DNA from: Streptomyces musisoli | GTDB taxonomy: Bacteria > Actinomycetota > Actinomycetes > Streptomycetales > Streptomycetaceae | Direction of reading: 5' to 3' | NCBI RefSeq assembly: GCF_016741855.1 | Contig: NZ_JAERRH010000003.1 | Span: forward strand, 1-64,000 | DNA length: 64,000 nt | Part shown: one piece after another, positions 1-13,929 of the stretch | Layout of the letters: the number at the start of each line of letters is the position of its first letter | Position numbering within the stretch: position 1 is the first letter of the stretch | Notes under the pieces: generated by a model | The model's input: the letters and a program-made list of their open reading frames with translations, nothing else | Told to the model about the DNA's origin: nothing | Databases searched by the model: none | Position numbers and translations under genes: made by a program

Positions 1-75
1 GCCCGTAATCGGTTCACTTCATGCGCATCCACACGCCCCAACATGCTCTTGATCAGCGACAACGAAAAGACCTAA
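1..75 (+). pseudogene. possible 3' remnant of a mobile-element ORF
   Basis: An open frame enters from the left edge and stops at TAA 73-75 (last residues SDNEKT). Its tail, read in reverse, resembles the TAGG-TCTTT-CGTT sequence found again at 1212-1226 on the other side of the IS630 copy. Both could be ends of an older element. The fragment has only 24 codons, so the assignment is a guess from context; it may simply be non-coding. Confidence 0.2.
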
Positions 76-85
76 CGAAGCACTA

Positions 86-1177
86 CTAGTGACGTGAGTC
101 GGAGATTCGTTGGCAGTAAGCGGCGACTTTGTCGAGGATCTCGTCGGCGGTCTTTGTCCAGATGAAGGGTCGGGGGTGTGCGTTCCAGTCGGCGAGCCAG
201 GTTCGGATGTCACGTTCGAGGGCTTGGACGGAGCGGTGGACGCCGCGGCGGAGTCTCTTGCTGGTCAGCTCGCCGAACCATCGCTCCACCAGGTTCAACC
301 ATGACGAGCCGGTGGGTGTGAAGTGCAGGTGGAAGCGGGGATGTGCCAGCAGCCACTTCTTGATGGCGGGCGTCTTGTGGGTGGCGTAGTTGTCCAGGAT
401 CAGGTGCACGTCGAGGTCTCCGGGGACTTCCTTGTCGAGCTTGGCCAGGAACTTTTTGAACTCGGCGGCCCGGTGCCGGCGGTGCAGTGAACCGATCACC
501 TTGCCGCTGGCCACTTCCAGGGCTGCGAACAGGGTTGTGGTGCCGGCGCGGACGTAGTCGTGGCTGCGGCGTTCAGGAACGCCAGGCATCATCGGCAGCA
601 CCGGTTGCGAACGGTCCAGGGCCTGGATCTGGGACTTCTCGTCCACGCACAGCACCAGGGCCTTCTCCGGCGGGTCAAGGTAGAGGCCGACCACATCGCG
701 GACCTTGTCGATGAACAGCGGGTCGGTGGACAGTTTGAACGTCTCGCAGCGGTGCGGGGCCAGGGCGAACGCTCGCCAGATCCTCGAGATGGCCGACTGG
801 GACATCCCGGTCGCAGCCGCCATCGACCTTGTCGACCAGTGCGTGGCGTTCGCCGGTTTCTCCTCCAGTGTCTTGACGATGACCCGCTCGACATCCGCGT
901 CCGTGATCTGTCTGGGGACACCTGGCCTGGGCTCGTCGGACAGGCCGTCCAGACCACGGTCAAGGAAGCGTCTCCGCCAGGTGCGGACCGTGTCCGGAGC
1001 GACCTTCAGCCGACGTGACACCTCCATGATCGAGTGCCCTTCGGCGCACTCAAGGACGATCCGGGACCGCAGGGCCAGAGCCTGAGCCGTCGACCGGCGA
1101 CGCACCCATCCCTCAAGCACAGCCCGCTGGGCATCAGTCACCGACAACGGCGGGATCTTCGGTCCACGACGATTCAC
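86..1177 (-). CDS. IS630-family transposase
   Basis: This 363-residue protein has an N-terminal helix-turn-helix region (about residues 30-80, with the APDTVRTWRRRF recognition helix) and a C-terminal DDE catalytic domain. The visible triad is D179 (LVLCVDEKSQ), D262 (LILDNYATHK) and E298 (WLNLVERWFGEL), with the spacing usual for IS630/Tc1-mariner enzymes. It cuts and rejoins the element at TA targets. The start is a GTG at 1177, just inside the right inverted repeat. No frameshift is seen, so it may be active. It does not need the programmed frameshift some IS630 members use. Confidence 0.93.
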   Translation of the reverse strand: MNRRGPKIPPLSVTDAQRAVLEGWVRRRSTAQALALRSRIVLECAEGHSIMEVSRRLKVAPDTVRTWRRRFLDRGLDGLSDEPRPGVPRQITDADVERVIVKTLEEKPANATHWSTRSMAAATGMSQSAISRIWRAFALAPHRCETFKLSTDPLFIDKVRDVVGLYLDPPEKALVLCVDEKSQIQALDRSQPVLPMMPGVPERRSHDYVRAGTTTLFAALEVASGKVIGSLHRRHRAAEFKKFLAKLDKEVPGDLDVHLILDNYATHKTPAIKKWLLAHPRFHLHFTPTGSSWLNLVERWFGELTSKRLRRGVHRSVQALERDIRTWLADWNAHPRPFIWTKTADEILDKVAAYCQRISDSRH

Positions 1178-1214
1178 ACCAAACCAACGACGAACCTCTG
1201 ACTCAGGTCACTAG
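86..1214 (-). mobile_element. IS630-family insertion sequence
   Basis: One transposase gene is bounded by imperfect inverted repeats. The left end begins CTAGTGACGTGAGTCGGAG (from 86) and the right end, reverse-complemented, begins CTAGTGACCTGAGTCAGAG (from 1214). Both ends lie in CTAG, as expected for a family that inserts at and duplicates TA. The copy looks intact: the transposase frame is uninterrupted and both ends are present. Confidence 0.85.
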
Positions 1215-1270
1215 GGTCTTTCGTTTGGATCAGGCCGGCGGGCCCGGCCTGATCCGAACGAGAGGTCCTA
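1212..1270. terminator. long imperfect hairpin abutting the IS end
   Basis: A perfect 12-bp inverted repeat (GGATCAGGCCGG ... CCGGCCTGATCC, 1227-1238 and 1244-1255) lies inside longer arms (21 of 25 positions matching) that run from TAGGGTC to GGTCCTA. It ends at the stop codon of the minus-strand tautomerase gene, so it could be its terminator. Its TA-bounded shape also suits the end of a mobile element or a MITE. Confidence 0.6.
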
Positions 1271-1630
1271 ACGGTCGAACTTCCGGTACGAGGGGTCGAG
1301 GTCGCGGACCTCTGCGGAAGCGTGCACGCTGAACGCCACGTCCGCCACATGCTTGCGGAGCAGTTCCAGGGCCGTCTCCGCGAGCCTCGCCTTCGTCTCG
1401 TCGCTGCGTCCGGCGAGGAGCCCGATCGTCACGTGCACGACGGCGTGCCCGCGCGCCCCGGGGTCCTCGTACCCGAAAGCGGTGTACGCGCTCGGCCGGA
1501 ACTGCGTCTTGCAGGCTTCCGGCTTCGCCGCCGCGATCTCCACGGTCGCCTCGTGCAGCGCCCGCGCGAAGCCCTCGCGGTCGAAGGCGTTCTCCATGGT
1601 GCCGGAGTAGTCGATGGTGATCTGCGGCAT
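1268..1630 (-). CDS. tautomerase-type 5-carboxymethyl-2-hydroxymuconate isomerase family protein
   Basis: This 120-residue protein resembles the CHMI family of the tautomerase superfamily, which isomerise unsaturated keto acids in aromatic-acid breakdown using the N-terminal proline as catalytic base. I chose the ATG at 1630 rather than the GTG at 1636 because it puts proline at position 2 (MPQITIDYSG), as the chemistry needs, and an AGGAG lies about 6 nt upstream. No other homoprotocatechuate-pathway gene is nearby, so the true substrate is unknown. It lies downstream of the starch locus on the same strand, with no obvious link to it. Confidence 0.75.
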   Translation of the reverse strand: MPQITIDYSGTMENAFDREGFARALHEATVEIAAAKPEACKTQFRPSAYTAFGYEDPGARGHAVVHVTIGLLAGRSDETKARLAETALELLRKHVADVAFSVHASAEVRDLDPSYRKFDR

Positions 1631-1662
1631 GCGCACTCCTGTTCTACGACAACGGCCTCACC

Positions 1663-7062
<5,400 letters not shown>

Positions 7063-7180
7063 AGGCGGGAACTCCTTGCGATTACGGCTCATTCGGGTCC
7101 GACCCCTACGCCCGCGGCACGGCTGCGCTGCCGGGCGCCCGCGCGACCGTACCGCCGACGAAAGGTTTACAGCAAGACTT

Positions 7181-7206
7181 GTGAAACCTTGAGAAAGAGG
7201 TTTCAC
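7181..7206. promoter_or_regulatory. inverted repeat upstream of the pullulanase gene
   Basis: The perfect 9-bp arms GTGAAACCT and AGGTTTCAC are separated by 8 bp, between the amylase stop and the pullulanase start. A CAGCAAGACTTG motif resembling the TGCAAG-type repeats of the malE region lies next to it. It could be an operator for pullulanase or a weak terminator for amylase. Confidence 0.45.
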
Positions 7207-7225
7207 GGACCGTCAGCAGGCCGGC

Positions 7226-8605
7226 TCAGCAGCTGGACTTGCCGGCGTAGAGGGCCAGGGCCGTGTTCGAGCCCAGGGTGGCGGTGAACCGGCCGCCGGC
7301 GTCCACGGTCACCGTGGTGTCGTTCTGGACGTTGCAGTAGGTGCCGGCGGCGAGCGACGTCTGGTAGGTCCGGGTCATGCTGCCCGGCTCGTGGTTGATC
7401 GCCACGTACCCCTTGCCGCCCCGGCCGAAGGCGATCCAGTTGTTGCCGTTGTCCCACCAGTCGGTGACCGCCTGGCCCCGGGTGGCGTTGCGGAAGGCGA
7501 CCATGGACTTGATCTCCGGCCAGGCGTGCTGGCACTTCCAGCCGCCTTGCCAGCAGGCGTTCACCGTGCCCCCGTTGGGCGGCCCGGCGTCGGCGTCCGT
7601 CCACTCGTAGCCCGAGTTGACGTCGGGGGCACCGTAGGGCCAGGCGAGCATGAAGACGTTGGCCAGCGTGTAGTTGGCGCCGGACTTGTAGTTCAGCGTG
7701 CTGCCGTTGCGCTCGGTGTCGTGGTTGTCCACGAAGACGCCCGCGGAGGAGCTGCCCAGATAGCCCCAGCTCTCGCCGTAGTTGGTCAGGTACGCCAGCT
7801 TCTCGTTGGTGAAGACGCGCTTGAGGTCGTAGGCGTACCGGAACTCCTGGACGTCTCCGTTGCCGGTGTACTCGGAGGGCTGGACGGCCTCCCCCGCGCC
7901 GTAGATGACCTCCTGTTTCCAGTAGACGGCCGGGTTGGTCAGGCGGCTCTTGATGTTCGCCAGGTCCGCGGCCGGGATGTGCTTGGCCGCGTCGATGCGG
8001 AAGCCGTCCACGCCGAGGGTGAGGAGGTCGTTCATGTAGCCGGCGATCGTCTTGCGGACGTACTCCTCGCCGGTGTCGAGGTCGGCCAGGCCGACGAGTT
8101 CGCAGTGCTGGACGTTCCAGCGGTCGGAGTAGTTCGACACCTGGGAGGTGCAGTCGTCGAAGTCGTAGCCGGAGTACAGGCCCGGGTAGTCGTACTTCGT
8201 GTACGAGGAGCCGCCGGTGCCCGTGCCCGAGCCCGCCGACATGTGGTTGACGACGGTGTCGACGACGACCTTCACACCGGCCGCGTGGCAGGTGCCGACC
8301 ATGTTCCGGAACGCCGTGCGGTCGCCGAGGCGGCCGGCGATCTTGTACGACACCGGCTGGTACGACGTCCACCACTGCGAGCCCGGTATGTGCTCGGCGG
8401 GCGGGGAGACCTGCACGTATCCGTAGCCGGCCGGGCCGAGGGCGCTGGTGCACTCCTTGGCCACCGAGTCGTACTTCCACTCGAAGAGGACGGCGGTGAC
8501 GTCCTTGGTGCCGGGCGGGGAGGCCGCGGCGGTGGTCGGGTTCATGCCAACCAGAGCGACGGCGGCCGTGAGGGAGACCGCCGCGGGGAGCATTCTGCGT
8601 GCCAT
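7226..8605 (-). CDS. aml: secreted alpha-amylase (GH13)
   Basis: This endo-acting alpha-1,4-glucanase has 459 residues. The GH13 catalytic set is [10 protein letters not shown] (near 203, nucleophile Asp), IYGAGEAV (near 237, acid/base Glu) and [11 protein letters not shown] (near 294, transition-state Asp). The C-terminal part is an ordinary amylase beta domain ending in KSSC. The CBM20 starch-binding domain found in many Streptomyces amylases is absent, so this is the short form. The start is the ATG at 8605, with AAGGAA upstream and a clear signal peptide (ARR, hydrophobic core, TAAAS). A perfect 20-bp palindrome lies just upstream. Confidence 0.95.
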   Translation of the reverse strand: MARRMLPAAVSLTAAVALVGMNPTTAAASPPGTKDVTAVLFEWKYDSVAKECTSALGPAGYGYVQVSPPAEHIPGSQWWTSYQPVSYKIAGRLGDRTAFRNMVGTCHAAGVKVVVDTVVNHMSAGSGTGTGGSSYTKYDYPGLYSGYDFDDCTSQVSNYSDRWNVQHCELVGLADLDTGEEYVRKTIAGYMNDLLTLGVDGFRIDAAKHIPAADLANIKSRLTNPAVYWKQEVIYGAGEAVQPSEYTGNGDVQEFRYAYDLKRVFTNEKLAYLTNYGESWGYLGSSSAGVFVDNHDTERNGSTLNYKSGANYTLANVFMLAWPYGAPDVNSGYEWTDADAGPPNGGTVNACWQGGWKCQHAWPEIKSMVAFRNATRGQAVTDWWDNGNNWIAFGRGGKGYVAINHEPGSMTRTYQTSLAAGTYCNVQNDTTVTVDAGGRFTATLGSNTALALYAGKSSC

Positions 8606-8648
8606 GTGGGGTTCCTTCGACGTTGAAGGCAGGGACCGCTGAAGGCGC

Positions 8649-8668
8649 TTGCTGAAATATTTCAGCAA
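8649..8668. promoter_or_regulatory. perfect 20-bp palindrome in the amylase promoter region
   Basis: TTGCTGAAATATTTCAGCAA is a perfect dyad 44 bp before the amylase start, followed by AACTTGCG. AT-rich perfect dyads are rare in this GC background. Its place in a maltose-controlled gene suggests an operator, probably for MalR or another LacI-type protein. Confidence 0.65.
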
Positions 8669-8692
8669 ACTTGCGGTGACGCAGATGTTAAA

Positions 8693-8719
8693 GGCCCGCC
8701 GTCCGAAAGACAGCGGGCC
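8693..8719. terminator. hairpin after the alpha-glucosidase gene
   Basis: GGCCCGCCGTC and GACAGCGGGCC pair at 10 of 11 positions around a CGAAA loop. The hairpin lies about 40 bp past the aglA stop and before the amylase promoter region, so it probably ends the aglA message. Confidence 0.7.
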
Positions 8720-8757
8720 GTTGTGAAGTTGATGCAAGAACTTTCAGACGGGGCCCG

Positions 8758-10443
8758 TCAGGCGACGGTCGTCCACCAGACCGTGGTGTCGGCCGGCACC
8801 TTCGTCTCGTCGTCCGCCTCGGTCACCTCACCGCTGGTGAGCAGCACGCGGCCGTAGGACGGGGTGGTCACGGACTCGCCGGTCGTGTTCGCGACGCACA
8901 CGAACTCGCCCCGCCTGAAGGCCACGACGCCCTCGGGCGCCCGCAGCCACTCCACGGCGTCGCCAGCGCCCAGGTCCGGCTGGGACCGGCGCAGGCGCAG
9001 CGCCGAGCGGTACAGCTCCAGCGTCGAGCCGGGGACGCCCGTCTGCGCCTCCACGCTCAGCCCGGCCCAGGCCGGCGGCTGGGGCAGCCAGCTGCCGCCG
9101 CTGCCGAAGCCGTAGGAGGAACCCTCGCGGGTCCACGGGATCGGCACCCGGCAGCCGTCGCGGAAGCCGTCCTGGCCGGCGCCCCGGAAGTACGCCGGGT
9201 CCTGGCGCACCTCGTCGGGCAGGTCCACGACGTCCGGCAGGCCCAGTTCCTCGCCCTGGTAGATGTACGCCGAGCCGGGCAGGGCGAGCATCAGGAGGGT
9301 GGCGGCGCGGGCCCGGCGCAGGCCGAGTTCACGGTCGCCGGCGGTGCGGATCTGGGTGCCGAGGCCGGGCGGGTTGGCGAACCGGGTGGCGTGCCGGGTG
9401 ACGTCGTGGTTGGACAGGACCCAGGTGGCGGGGGCGCCTACCGGGCGCATGGCCTCCAGGGTGCGGTCGATGACCGTGCGCAGCTCCTCGGCGTCCCACT
9501 CGGTGCCCAGGTACTGGAAGTTGAACGCCTGGTGCAGTTCGTCGGGGCGGACGTAGTTGGCGGTGCGCTCCACGGTCGGCGTCCAGGCCTCCGCGACGAA
9601 GATCCTCTCCCCCGCGTACTCGTCCAGGATCGTGCGCCACTGCCGGTAGACGGCGTGCACGCCGTCCTGGTCGAAGAACGGCATGACATCGTTGCCCAGC
9701 AGCTTGAGCTGGTCGTGGGAGCCGAGGTCCGGCAGGCCCTCCGCCTTGACCAGGCCGTGGGCGACGTCGATGCGGAAGCCGTCCACGCCCATGTCCAGCC
9801 AGAAGCGCAGGATGGAGCGGAACTCGTCACCGACGGCCGGGTGCTCCCAGTTGAAGTCGGGCTGCTCGGGGGCGAAGAGGTGGAGGTACCACTCGCCGGG
9901 GGTGCCGTCCGGCTCGGTCACCCGGGTCCAGGCCGGGCCGCCGAAGATGGACTCCCAGTCGTTGGGCGGGAGTTCGCCGTCCTTCCCCTTGCCGGGGCGG
10001 AAGTGGTAGCGCTCGCGGAGCGGGGAGCCGGGGCCCTCGGCGAGGGCGCGTTTGAACCACTCGTGCTGGTCGGAGGAGTGGTTGGGGACCAGGTCCACGA
10101 TGATGCGCAGGCTCATCGCGTGGGCGTCGCGGATCAGCGCGTCGGCATCGAGCAGGTTGCCGAACATGGGGTCGACGGCACGGTAGTCGGCGACGTCGTA
10201 GCCGGCGTCGGCCTGCGGCGAGGCGTAGAAGGGGCTGAGCCACACGGCGTCGACGCCGAGGTCGCGCAGATAGGACAGGCGGGAGCGTACGCCTTGCAGG
10301 TCGCCCATGCCGTCGCCGTTGCTGTCGGCGAAACTGCGCGGGTAGACCTGGTAGATGACCGCGTCCCGCCACCAGTCGCGGCGGTCGGCGACGGTGGCGG
10401 CGGCGGTGTGGCGGGCCGGTGCGGCGGAGTGCTGCTGGCTCAT
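8758..10443 (-). CDS. aglA: alpha-glucosidase (GH13)
   Basis: This 561-residue protein has no signal peptide and probably acts in the cytoplasm, hydrolysing imported maltose and maltodextrins to glucose. Motifs in order: DLVPNHSS (near 120), DGFRIDVAHG (near 224, nucleophile), FVAEAWTP (near 282, general acid) and LSNHDVTRH (near 344). The frame stays open far upstream, overlapping malG, but the ATG at 10443 has an AAGGAC upstream and begins a normal N-terminus leading to WWRDAVIYQVYPRSF. It lies downstream of malEFG, the order seen in other streptomycetes. The hairpin at 10523-10570 means it may be partly uncoupled from malG. Confidence 0.93.
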   Translation of the reverse strand: MSQQHSAAPARHTAAATVADRRDWWRDAVIYQVYPRSFADSNGDGMGDLQGVRSRLSYLRDLGVDAVWLSPFYASPQADAGYDVADYRAVDPMFGNLLDADALIRDAHAMSLRIIVDLVPNHSSDQHEWFKRALAEGPGSPLRERYHFRPGKGKDGELPPNDWESIFGGPAWTRVTEPDGTPGEWYLHLFAPEQPDFNWEHPAVGDEFRSILRFWLDMGVDGFRIDVAHGLVKAEGLPDLGSHDQLKLLGNDVMPFFDQDGVHAVYRQWRTILDEYAGERIFVAEAWTPTVERTANYVRPDELHQAFNFQYLGTEWDAEELRTVIDRTLEAMRPVGAPATWVLSNHDVTRHATRFANPPGLGTQIRTAGDRELGLRRARAATLLMLALPGSAYIYQGEELGLPDVVDLPDEVRQDPAYFRGAGQDGFRDGCRVPIPWTREGSSYGFGSGGSWLPQPPAWAGLSVEAQTGVPGSTLELYRSALRLRRSQPDLGAGDAVEWLRAPEGVVAFRRGEFVCVANTTGESVTTPSYGRVLLTSGEVTEADDETKVPADTTVWWTTVA

Positions 10444-10522
10444 GGCGTCCTTGATACGTAACTGGGGCATGTGGGCAGACGGTGGGTGCGGCGGCGGGCC
10501 GGACGGGGCGGAGACGGATGCG

Positions 10523-10570
10523 AGGCGGGCCGCGGTGACAGCGGGGTCGGATGGGCACCGCGGCCCGCCT
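10523..10570. terminator. strong hairpin between malG and aglA
   Basis: Perfect 15-bp arms (AGGCGGGCCGCGGTG and its complement) enclose an 18-base loop about 40 bp after the malG stop. A smaller GC hairpin lies at 10572-10593. It can end or attenuate the malEFG message before aglA. Confidence 0.7.
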
Positions 10571-10613
10571 ACCCGCGCGATCGGGCGCGCGGGAGTCCTG
10601 CTCCGGCGGGCGG

Positions 10614-11525
10614 TCAGCCCTTGGTGCCGCCGGCGGTGAGGCCGGTGACGAGGTTCTTCTGCACTAGGTAGAAGAACACGGTCACGGGTATCGCGATCAG
10701 CACCGCGGTGGCGGCCATGTAGTTCCACTGGGCGTCGTGCTCGCTGACGAAGGTCTGGAGGCCGACGGCGAAGGTGTACTTGGAGTCGTCCAGGAGGAAG
10801 GTGGTCGCGAAGGCGACCTCGCCGACGGCGGTGATGAAGTTGTAGAACGCGGCCACGGCCAGGCCCGGGCGGGCCAGCGGCAGGATGAGCCGGAAGAAGG
10901 TGCCGAAGGGGCTGAGCCCGTCCACGCGTCCGGCCTCGTCGATCTCGAAGGGGATGGTGTCGAAGTACCCCTTGAGCAGCCAGGCGCTGTACGGCACGGC
11001 GGTGGAGCAGTTGATGATGATCAGCGACCAATAGGTGTCGATGAGGCCGAGGTCGCTGAAGATCTCGTACATCGGCACGATCAGGATGGCGATCGGGAAC
11101 GCCTGCGTCAGCAGCAGGACCCACATCAGCTGCTTGTAGCCGGGGAAGCGCATGCGGGAGACCGCGTAACCGGTGGTGGCGGCGACCAGGACACCGATGA
11201 GGGTGGTGCCCAGGGCCACGATCATCGTCGACTTGAACCAGTCGAAGAACCCGGTGTGCTCCAGCACGAAGCTGTAGTTGGAGAAGGTCGCCTTGCCCGC
11301 GATGCCGCCCGGGTGGAGGTAGTCCTCCTTGTCCGGGCCGAGGGACAGGTAGCACAGCCAGGCCACCGGGGCCAGGGCGATCAGGCTCGCAACGATGAGG
11401 CCGCCGTGCAGGAGGGCGGCGCCGAGCGGGCCGCGCTCGCCGCGCCGGTGCACGCGGCGCCGGGGCGCGGTGCCCGGGGCGGGGGCCGGTGCGGTGTCGG
11501 TCTTGTCCAGGGTCGTGGTGCTCAT
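10614..11525 (-). CDS. malG: maltose/maltodextrin ABC transporter permease MalG
   Basis: This 303-residue inner-membrane permease has six predicted helices and the cytoplasmic EAA loop (YEAG-type motif near EIDEAGRVDGLSPFGTFFRLILPLARPG) that contacts the ATPase. The ATG at 11525 has an AGGAG 8 nt upstream. A longer frame from 11564 would overlap malF. The gene starts 20 bp after malF, so the two are probably translated from one message. No dedicated ATPase is encoded here, so the importer probably uses a shared MsiK-type ATPase from elsewhere, as known for Streptomyces sugar importers. Confidence 0.93.
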   Translation of the reverse strand: MSTTTLDKTDTAPAPAPGTAPRRRVHRRGERGPLGAALLHGGLIVASLIALAPVAWLCYLSLGPDKEDYLHPGGIAGKATFSNYSFVLEHTGFFDWFKSTMIVALGTTLIGVLVAATTGYAVSRMRFPGYKQLMWVLLLTQAFPIAILIVPMYEIFSDLGLIDTYWSLIIINCSTAVPYSAWLLKGYFDTIPFEIDEAGRVDGLSPFGTFFRLILPLARPGLAVAAFYNFITAVGEVAFATTFLLDDSKYTFAVGLQTFVSEHDAQWNYMAATAVLIAIPVTVFFYLVQKNLVTGLTAGGTKG

Positions 11526-11544
11526 GGCGGCGGCTCCTGCGGCG

Positions 11545-12549
11545 TCAGACGGCGAGCTGGTCATTGCGCTTCAGCCAGCGGAAGTAGAAGGAGGTGAAGA
11601 CGGTGAGGATCGACAGCAGTAGCACGCCGTAGGCGGCGGACTGGGCGAAGTCGCGTGGCTGCTGGCCGAAGCCCAGGGCGTAGGCCCAGGTGACGAGGAT
11701 CTGCGCGTCCGGGGCGGAGTTCTTGCCGAACAGCAGGAAGATGATCACGAACTGGTTGAAGGTCCAGATGATGCCGAGCAGCACGACGGTGGAGCTGACC
11801 GAGCGCAGGCCGGGCAGGGTGACGTGCCGGAAGCGCTGCCAGGCGCTCGCGCCGTCCATCTCCGCGGCCTCGTAGAGCGTGGAGTCGATGGACTGCAGGC
11901 CGCCGAGCAGGGACAGCATCATGAACGGCACACCGCACCAGGTGTTGACCATGATCGCGGCGAACCGCTGCCAGAAGGTGTCCTCCAGCCACTCGGGCTG
12001 GGGCAGGTGGAGCGCGCCGAGGATCTGGTTGAGCACGCCGGAGTCGGCGAGCATGATCCGCCAGGAGAAGACGGTGACGAAGGTCGGCACGGCCCAGGGC
12101 AGGACGAGCAGCAGCCGGTAGAGGGTGCGGCCGCGCAGCTTCTGGTTGAGCATGAGCGCGAGGCCGAGGCCGATGGAGTAGTGCAGGGCCACGCAGGCGA
12201 CCGTCCAGACGACGGTCCACAGGAAGTGGGACCAGAAGCGGTCGTAGGCCGTCGGGCCGAACAGGATGTCCTGGTAGTTGTCGAGGCCGATGAACTTGTA
12301 GGTGGCGTCGATGTGGTTGACGCCGATCGTGCGCGCCGAGTTGAGGCTGTTGGCGTCCGTGAGGGTCAGGTAGAAGCCCCGCGCCAGCGGGTAGCCCACG
12401 AGGACGCCGAGCACGATGACCACCGGGGCGATCATCGCGTAGGCGTACCAGTATTTCTGGAGACCGTTGCGGATGCGCTGCCCCAGCCCGGGCCGAGGCG
12501 CGCGGTCACCGCGGCGCTTGCCGGTGGCGCGGTCGATGGCGACTGTCAT
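11545..12549 (-). CDS. malF: maltose/maltodextrin ABC transporter permease MalF
   Basis: This 334-residue membrane permease pairs with MalG to form the maltodextrin channel. The N-terminus is cytoplasmic and basic (GKRRGDRAPRPG), then come six or more hydrophobic helices. The EAA loop (YEAAEMDGASAWQRFRHVTLPGL) is visible near residue 230. The ATG at 12549 follows AAGGTG. It is separated from malE by about 105 bp holding a strong hairpin, and the next gene, malG, follows within 20 bp. Confidence 0.93.
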   Translation of the reverse strand: MTVAIDRATGKRRGDRAPRPGLGQRIRNGLQKYWYAYAMIAPVVIVLGVLVGYPLARGFYLTLTDANSLNSARTIGVNHIDATYKFIGLDNYQDILFGPTAYDRFWSHFLWTVVWTVACVALHYSIGLGLALMLNQKLRGRTLYRLLLVLPWAVPTFVTVFSWRIMLADSGVLNQILGALHLPQPEWLEDTFWQRFAAIMVNTWCGVPFMMLSLLGGLQSIDSTLYEAAEMDGASAWQRFRHVTLPGLRSVSSTVVLLGIIWTFNQFVIIFLLFGKNSAPDAQILVTWAYALGFGQQPRDFAQSAAYGVLLLSILTVFTSFYFRWLKRNDQLAV

Positions 12550-12596
12550 GGTTCGACACCTTCAATGGTTCGAGAGGTTGGGCTGGGCACAGGGCG

Positions 12597-12648
12597 GTGG
12601 CCGCCGGATCCTTCCCCCCGTCTCGTGCCGGGAGGATCCGACGGCCAC
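12597..12648. terminator. intercistronic hairpin between malE and malF
   Basis: GTGGCCGCCGGATCCT and AGGATCCGACGGCCAC pair at 15 of 16 positions around a 20-base loop, a few bases past the malE stop. In this position it would protect the 3' end of malE mRNA or partly stop transcription, giving more MalE than MalF/MalG. Confidence 0.75.
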
Positions 12649-12654
12649 AAGGGC

Positions 12655-13929
12655 TCACTTGCTGAAGTCGGACACGAGCTTGGAGATGGCCAGCTCGGCG
12701 TTGCTCAGGCCCTTGTCCAGGGACTCCTTACCGCTGGCGACCTTGGGCAGCTCGGTGTCGAGCGGACCCCACAGGGAGCTGTACTCGGGCAGCGCCGGGC
12801 GGGGCTGGGCGGCGGACAGGACACCCTGGTAGCCGGCGATGCCGGGGTCGGCCTTGACCTTCTCGGTGTAGGCGTCGGAGCGGGTGGGCAGGGTGGAGTT
12901 CTTCAGGGCGATGGTCTCCTGGGCCTGCGCCGAGGTCATGAACTTCACGAACTTCAGGGCCGCTTCCTGGTGGGCCTTGTCGGAGCCGGCGTAGACCGAG
13001 AGGTTGTGGCCGCCGGTCGGGGCGCCCGCCTTGCCGGCGGAGCCGGCCGGGACGGTGGCGATGCCGAGGTTGGACTTGTCCTTGAAGGCGCTGCCCTTGT
13101 AGAAGTTCGTGATCTCCCAGGGTCCCTGGATGATCGCGGCGACCTTGCCGTTGACGAACGCGTCCTGGATGTGGGCGTAGGCGTCGGCGGTGGCGTCGGC
13201 CTTGTGCAGGCCCTTGCCGGAGAACAGGCTCAGCCAGGTGCCGTAGCCCTTCTTGGCGGCGGCCGAGTTCACGGTGATCTTCTTGGCGCCGGCGTCGACG
13301 GTGTCGGTGCCCTCACCGTAGAGGAAGGACTGGGCGTAGTAGGCCTGGGTGGAGCCCCAGTAGCCGTCGACCTTGGTCTTGGCCTTGATCTTGGCGGCAT
13401 CGGTCTTCAGCTCGTCCCAGGTCTTGGGGGCCTCGGTGATGCCGGCCTTCTTGAACAGGGCCTTGTTGTAGACCAGGGCGAGGGTGTCGGTGACCAGCGG
13501 GACGCCGTAGGTCTTGCCCTCGTACTGGGCCTGCTTGATCAGGTTCGGCTCGAACTTGGCCTGGTCGGCCAGGGCCTCGGTGCCGTCCAGCGGCAGGAAG
13601 AAGCCCTTCTTGGCGAAGGCGGGGGTCCAGCCGACCTCGGAGCGCAGCACGTCCGGGGCACCCTTGGCACCGGCCGCGGTGTCGAACTTGTTCTGCGCCT
13701 GGTCGAAGGGGACGTCGACGTACTTGACCTTGATGTCCTTGTTGGCAGCCTCGAACTGCTGGACCAGGGCCTTGTAGGTCGGCGACTCGTTCGTGGCGTT
13801 GGAGGTGTCCCACCAGGTGATGGTGACCGGGCCGTCCGACTTCCCGCTGTCGCTGTCGCTCCCGCCGCACGCCGTCGCCGTGAGGGCGAGGGACGCCACC
13901 AGCGCGGAGGCCGCTATGCCACGCCGCAT
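12655..13929 (-). CDS. malE: maltose/maltodextrin-binding lipoprotein MalE
   Basis: This is the 424-residue extracellular solute-binding component of the maltodextrin importer. It has a lipoprotein signal with lipobox LTATAC and lipid-bearing C21, followed by a Gly/Ser/Asp linker. The body matches the extracellular-solute-binding family 1 fold (ITWWDTSNATNESPTYKALVQQFE and later AALKFVKFMTSAQAQE). The ATG at 13929 has AAGGAG 5 nt upstream; the longer frame to 14316 crosses the promoter. It is the first gene of malEFG and is divergent from malR, the usual arrangement for repressor control by MalR. Confidence 0.95.
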   Translation of the reverse strand: MRRGIAASALVASLALTATACGGSDSDSGKSDGPVTITWWDTSNATNESPTYKALVQQFEAANKDIKVKYVDVPFDQAQNKFDTAAGAKGAPDVLRSEVGWTPAFAKKGFFLPLDGTEALADQAKFEPNLIKQAQYEGKTYGVPLVTDTLALVYNKALFKKAGITEAPKTWDELKTDAAKIKAKTKVDGYWGSTQAYYAQSFLYGEGTDTVDAGAKKITVNSAAAKKGYGTWLSLFSGKGLHKADATADAYAHIQDAFVNGKVAAIIQGPWEITNFYKGSAFKDKSNLGIATVPAGSAGKAGAPTGGHNLSVYAGSDKAHQEAALKFVKFMTSAQAQETIALKNSTLPTRSDAYTEKVKADPGIAGYQGVLSAAQPRPALPEYSSLWGPLDTELPKVASGKESLDKGLSNAELAISKLVSDFSK

